DNA of 64,000 nucleotides from Armillaria gallica (taxonomy: Eukaryota > Basidiomycota > Agaricomycetes > Agaricales > Physalacriaceae). The notes under the pieces are model-generated. The model did not search any database. It saw nothing but the letters and a program-made list of their open reading frames with translations, and was not told the DNA's origin. How positions within the stretch are numbered: the stretch's first letter is position 1; each line of letters opens with the position of its first letter. Below are positions 59,637 through 64,000 of this stretch, piece by piece. The DNA lies in contig JBANDB010000013.1 in the NCBI GenBank assembly GCA_037576215.1, positions 682,001 to 746,000 of the forward strand. Direction: 5' to 3'. Made by a program: the position numbers and the translations under genes.

Positions 59637-62357
59637 TTCATTTTTGGCTACCTCCAGTTCCTCTCTGACCTTTTCTTCGATACTCTGGGAGGGAGAATCA
59701 TTCGAGTGTCGAATACAAAAGCTTTCGCTGCTCGTCTCCAGGTACTTGCCTGGAAAGATAAGAAAAGACGGAGTTAGTATGTACGCTAAACGACAAGATT
59801 TTCGTACAGATATGCATTCGTAGCGCGATTAGGGCTTTGAATCACAGTTGATCACCGTAATCTGGTCTCGTAAACAACAGTCAACGATCCGTATGAAAGA
59901 TAAGTCGGTCAAAGCCGTAATCAGCGTTTTCGGTAAGGTCGTACTACACAGCCACCACGTGGCTTCATCGATGACCTTTCGGAACATCTTTCTCCCGGCT
60001 ACCCTTTCTTTTATTTTATTTTATTTTCTGGACTCTGCATTTAATTAACCGCAACAAGTTCACTATCCACTAAGACGCGGTGGTGGGGCCGACACGCAGG
60101 CTACCTCCTCCATCTTGTATCTGGTCCCTCCGTTCAATACACTGTTTTCCAAATTCGGGGTTGGTTGCGATGTGTGTGGAGTGCAGCAACGGACTTGCGA
60201 GGTGATTATTTGCCCGGGCTCGGGCAGGTCGGCCACCCTTTCTGCCAGTGCTCTTCTATGTAGCCTAAGAAAATTTGCTCGCTTTATTCATCCTCCCGCT
60301 GCTCATTGGAATCATACACAAATATTAATCTTCTCCATATGGAGCACCGCATCTCTTTCCCTGGCTATTGGCAGACCATCATCCATCGAATCTGTTTACG
60401 TCCAGAAGGACTAGTATGTGTATAGTATGTGGTAAAATGCTGCACTGAGAAATTGGTTCCATGCCATATCCAGCGCATACACATTCGAAGGCATGTACGA
60501 GTCCGAAATTTTAGTGTTAATTCCCGTACGTTTTTCTCTTCTCGTGACATTGATTGTCCGGATAACGTTTGCCAGCAGGGGCTCCGTATTTCTCCTCGGC
60601 AACCTACTCAATATATAAAATTTCACCACTATTATCTGCGTTATACAGCGCTACAGCAGAATGGCTTGCTCCCCCCGCCATTCGGATACCTGTCGTCTAT
60701 CTGTTCTTCAAAGTCAGGGTTACGTTGGTCATAGGTATGAACTAGAGAATACACAGGATGCGGTGGAATATTCATTGCGGTACGAAAGGCAAGCGTCGGC
60801 GTAGCAACGGCCATGCCCCGAGCTGGTGATATCCGAACGTTGAACCCTGGCACTGTGCGTCGCTCAATACTTTACAAAATGAATCCCTCAACGACATGAT
60901 CAGAGCCTTTGACACTCTCCTACGGCTCCGCAGCCTCAAGTCCAAGCATAATATTTATGGCAATGGATATCTCAGTCCGTCTCGCACGAGATACCATAAG
61001 AAGAACCGACACTGCGACAGGCAAAATGATCATGCCGATTTCTCACACGGGACGTATCGGAGAGGCAGCTCCAGTCATCCATGGATTAATAATGCCAAAT
61101 GATACTGGCATGTGCTGGTTGTCCGCTTATGCTTTTGTGTGGCCATACACTTATCAGATACCAGCTCACAGCCGTTTTCATATAACTTGACGCTTTATGA
61201 CGAAGTCCGAACCTTCGCTCCACGAAAACACCCCAGACTGTGTTTTGCGAACTTCAAGCGCACGAGAGGGCCTCCAAGATCGCTGGAATAGCCATAAACC
61301 AGCCACAAACATGTCATCAAGTCCCTAAACCACTCTCTTCTGGCGCAAAACATACTACTTATGCTATTGTCAATTATCTTAGTGATAGTATTTCGTCGTT
61401 AGTTCCCCTATGTCGAGTTAGACGACGATGTAACCCTTTTTGTCGCTCACATCGTTCAAATATTTCTTTTATGCTAACAGTTCCGACCCAAATTATTCAT
61501 GCACTTACACTCAATTTTTGGTTTACGCCAAAGGACGCGACGCGCGTCGCGCCACGTGACGTTGCATCCCGAGTCGGAGACGTCGATCGTCGATCGAACG
61601 TTCTTTCATTCCACCTTCACACCATTTTTCCACCTTCTTGTTGCTGTGTTACTGCACAGTACATGGAGCGGCGCTTACCGTATTGCTTTTGTCCAATCAC
61701 TTGCATTCTATTTACAGACATTCGCCGACACCGTGACCGGATTTCTCACTGTCAAACTTGCAGTGAAGGGAGAGTCGCAGCTTTCTTCCTCTGTGACGCT
61801 TGGATAAGCTAATCACGTCTCTAATTCTACATTTCGCGAAAGAACATCGACTTTTTCAGCATGCTAGAGCTACCTAGGCTTTTTTTCTTGACAAGGTAGT
61901 TCACTCCACGGACTGCCAACGGTGACCCTGCGAATCTTGCTGCACCAAAGGACCTTCTACCACGTCATTGAGGGTAAACGGCTCGGCAGAATTCCAGTCG
62001 ACCGAGGCCAGCTCTCGTGGAAGCATACTCGTCATCACGGTGACCTCTATGCTACCGACTCGGACAATATATTTTCGACATCTGTATCATTCACTAGCTC
62101 CCTCGGTAAATGAACCCGAAGCTTCAAAATTGCGCCTAAAGACTTCGATGTTGCCCAGTACGGCAAGCCTTCAGATCTATTTTTAATTTTTGACGTATTG
62201 TCCGACTCGGGCTGATTGAGTTATTTTGGTCTCGTGGACGGGGACATGTGGACATCAGCTGGCGACGTCGTCCTAAAGACGATAAAAGCATCGTAGCTCA
62301 AGTACACCAGGACACCACCACTCAACTTCTCCTCCATCTTCTACTGTTTCAACTGCT
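59637..62357. other. 2.7-kb stretch without a confident gene
   Basis: Several plus frames are short. At about 60,445-60,625 one frame reads NWFHAISSAYTFEGMYESEI and LLVTLIVRITFASRGSVFLL, faintly like the end of an ABCG transporter, but no partner exons are seen. The frame at 61,240-61,812 (190 codons) has no motif. The 61.9-62.3 kb part precedes the monooxygenase start and should hold its promoter. Confidence 0.35.
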
Positions 62358-64000
62358 ATGACAGACACCGTTCTCATCGTTTGTTTCTTCTTTGCCCGCC
62401 CTGTACATCGATGGCTGATGCACTTACAAGGTTGGCGCAGGACCTTCAGGCCTCGTCCTTGCTCTTTCTCTGATAAAGAATGGCGTACCCGTACGAATAA
62501 TCGACAAGGAACGCTCAAACTACAAAGTCGGTCAAAAGGGCTCTGGCGTTCACGTACGTTGTGCAGTTTCCCAAACCTCAAGGCGGCTGATTGAGTGTTT
62601 CTTTACTAGCCGCGGACCATGGAGGTATACAAACTCCTAGGTGTTCTTCCCGATATACTTGAAGAGTCTGGGGTCTCGCATCCTCTCACAATGTACGATT
62701 CGGATGGTGTCAGCATCAAAGTACGAATGCCAATGTCCGAGGAGTTGGAGAGTACTCCCGATCGTCCTATCGTCAGTTTCCTTCAACGCATCATTTCAAT
62801 GACTTATCTCATCATGCGTTGTTAGATTAATCCTATCCTCCTCGGTCAAGATGCGCACGAAGAAATCCTGCGTAACTATCTTGCAAAGTTTGGCTGCGTT
62901 GTCGAAACCGGGACGGAACTGGTGTCGTTCGAACAAAGCCCTGACCGTGTCACTGCCCATCTCTTGAAATGGAATGATGCCAACGAGCAGGTTCCTGAGA
63001 CTGCGGAGGTCGCTTGGCTGATTGGCACAGACGGCGGGAAGAGCACCGTGCGTAAACAGTTGGGACTCACGTTCATGGGAGAGACAAAGGCGGCGGAGCG
63101 ATGGGTTGTAGGTGACATTCAAATCAACAACTCACCATTAGACCAATCCGTAAGCTGCTTCTTATTTCATGCATCCATTTGACGAACCATGTGCAGGCCT
63201 GGCATGTATGGGGAGATGCTTCTAGCCGAACGTATGATGCAGTTACCTCTCCACTTAAGATTTTCCCACTCAATGTACTTCCGATAGGGTATCTCTGCGA
63301 CCATACTTGAAGCCAGGAGACGACAGGTACTACATTATCGCCGCGGGTCCTGATCTCAATCGCGAAAGAATGGCCTCTGGCCGCGAAGGCTTCATCGAAG
63401 AGTTCCGTGAAATCAGCAAGCGCAATGATATCAACTTTGGCAAAGTGATCTTCCTTTCTCAGTTCCAGTACGCTCATTCAAATTGATCTTGAATATTCCT
63501 AAATCTGATTTCATATTCCTTTTAGAGTTAACGTCCGGATGGTGAACAAATTCGGAGTAGGACGGGTGTTTGTTGCTGGAGGTATGTTCTCGCTTCATCG
63601 TATCTCTGTGCTTCGGATCTGATAGTGATTATAATTAGATGCCGCACACGTCCATAGTCCTACCGGCGGCCAAGTTCGTATCTGCTATTGTATCCGAATT
63701 CGAATCCGTACTAATAATACATTCATCAGGGTATCAACACCGGCGTATTAGACGCAGTGAGTACCCATCTCAATGAATGCCATGACTTTCCTCACAACAC
63801 CACCAGAACAACCTCGCATGGAAACTCGCCCTTGTACGCAAACACCTCGCCCCTCCCTCCCTCCTCGAGACGTACAACGCCGAACGCCTCCCCGTCGTCG
63901 CGGCCATGCTCGAATGCACCACCGAGCTCTTCAACAAGACCTTCACACGCGCCGACGACAACCACACTGGGTGGTTCAGGGGGTACATCCTGCGCCAGTT
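62358..64000 (+). CDS. FAD-dependent monooxygenase, phenol-hydroxylase type (3' end outside window)
   Basis: This is a class A flavoprotein monooxygenase of the PheA/TfdB family, which hydroxylates aromatic substrates using NAD(P)H and O2. The start at 62,358 reads MTDTVLI. An intron leads to VGAGPSGLVLALSLIKNGVP (GxGxxG, FAD). The GVH exon joins PRTMEVYKLLGVLPD over an intron. Then come INPILLGQDAHEEILRNYL, AWLIGTDGGKSTVRKQLGL (DG motif), AWHVWGDASSRT, GRVFVAGDAAHVHSPTGGQG (GD motif), INTGVLDA and NNLAWKLALVRKHL. About nine short introns are used and all joins keep frame. The reading frame is still open at 64,000, so the C-terminal thioredoxin-like domain is not in view. The aromatic substrate is not predictable. 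Confidence 0.88.

Noticed and set aside
60445..60625. Frame resembling the last part of an ABCG transporter
   Set aside because: A single short hydrophobic segment with no Walker motifs or partner exons; the similarity is too weak.
61240..61812. 190-codon plus frame
   Set aside because: Composition is Cys/His/Arg-rich without pattern, with no domain or splice context; probably chance.

Overview
The window is nuclear DNA of a filamentous basidiomycete, almost certainly an Agaricomycete. Nearly every recognisable gene is split by short (about 45-60 nt) GT-AG introns with a C-T-A-A/G-C type branch sequence. The gene content fits: a basidiomycete-style actin gene, FunK1-type fungal kinases, F-box proteins, a multi-intron P450, a GH79 glycosidase, an S10 carboxypeptidase and a small secreted DPBB protein. 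I built gene models by joining reading frames across consensus splice sites and by family recognition; no search was run.

Region 1-25 kb is ordinary gene space. In order: an unassigned 2.1 kb; a SulP sulfate permease (with one apparent 1-nt frame break); a GH79 glycosidase (-); a degenerate unknown gene (-); an S10 serine carboxypeptidase (+); TDP1 (-); a small coiled-coil protein (+); a PDI-like membrane thioredoxin protein (-) whose start lies only 36 bp from that of CGI121 (+); a cysteine-rich protein with a GC-AG intron (+); a P450 (-); and a small cysteine-rich zinc-binding-type protein (+).

Region 25-58 kb is a rearranged block. A 5-6 kb segment is present as two inverted arms (about 25,950-31,300 and 46,010-52,015) separated by about 14.7 kb. 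Each arm carries a FunK1 kinase gene. The left arm joins an intact Pcl-type cyclin gene, and the right arm holds only a decayed 3' part of it. The two kinase copies carry different disabling lesions, and the right arm has two further insertions. Between the arms lie the intact cyclin 5' part, a divergent UDP-sugar transporter, a large F-box protein, a small membrane protein and actin (with a 6-nt exon). More FunK1 relics sit outside both arms (25.4 and 54.3-54.9 kb), and the 3' end of an F-box gene (52.7 kb) is copied in inverse at 57.3-57.8 kb.

Region 56-64 kb holds a small secreted DPBB/expansin-like protein, a frameshifted F-box/LRR pseudogene and the 5' part of a phenol-hydroxylase-type FAD monooxygenase that runs off the window.

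The genes do not form one pathway. Housekeeping genes (actin, TDP1, CGI121, PDI, nucleotide-sugar transporter) are interspersed with fast-evolving fungal families (FunK1, F-box, P450, FAD monooxygenase). The most notable structure is the inverted FunK1 duplication.
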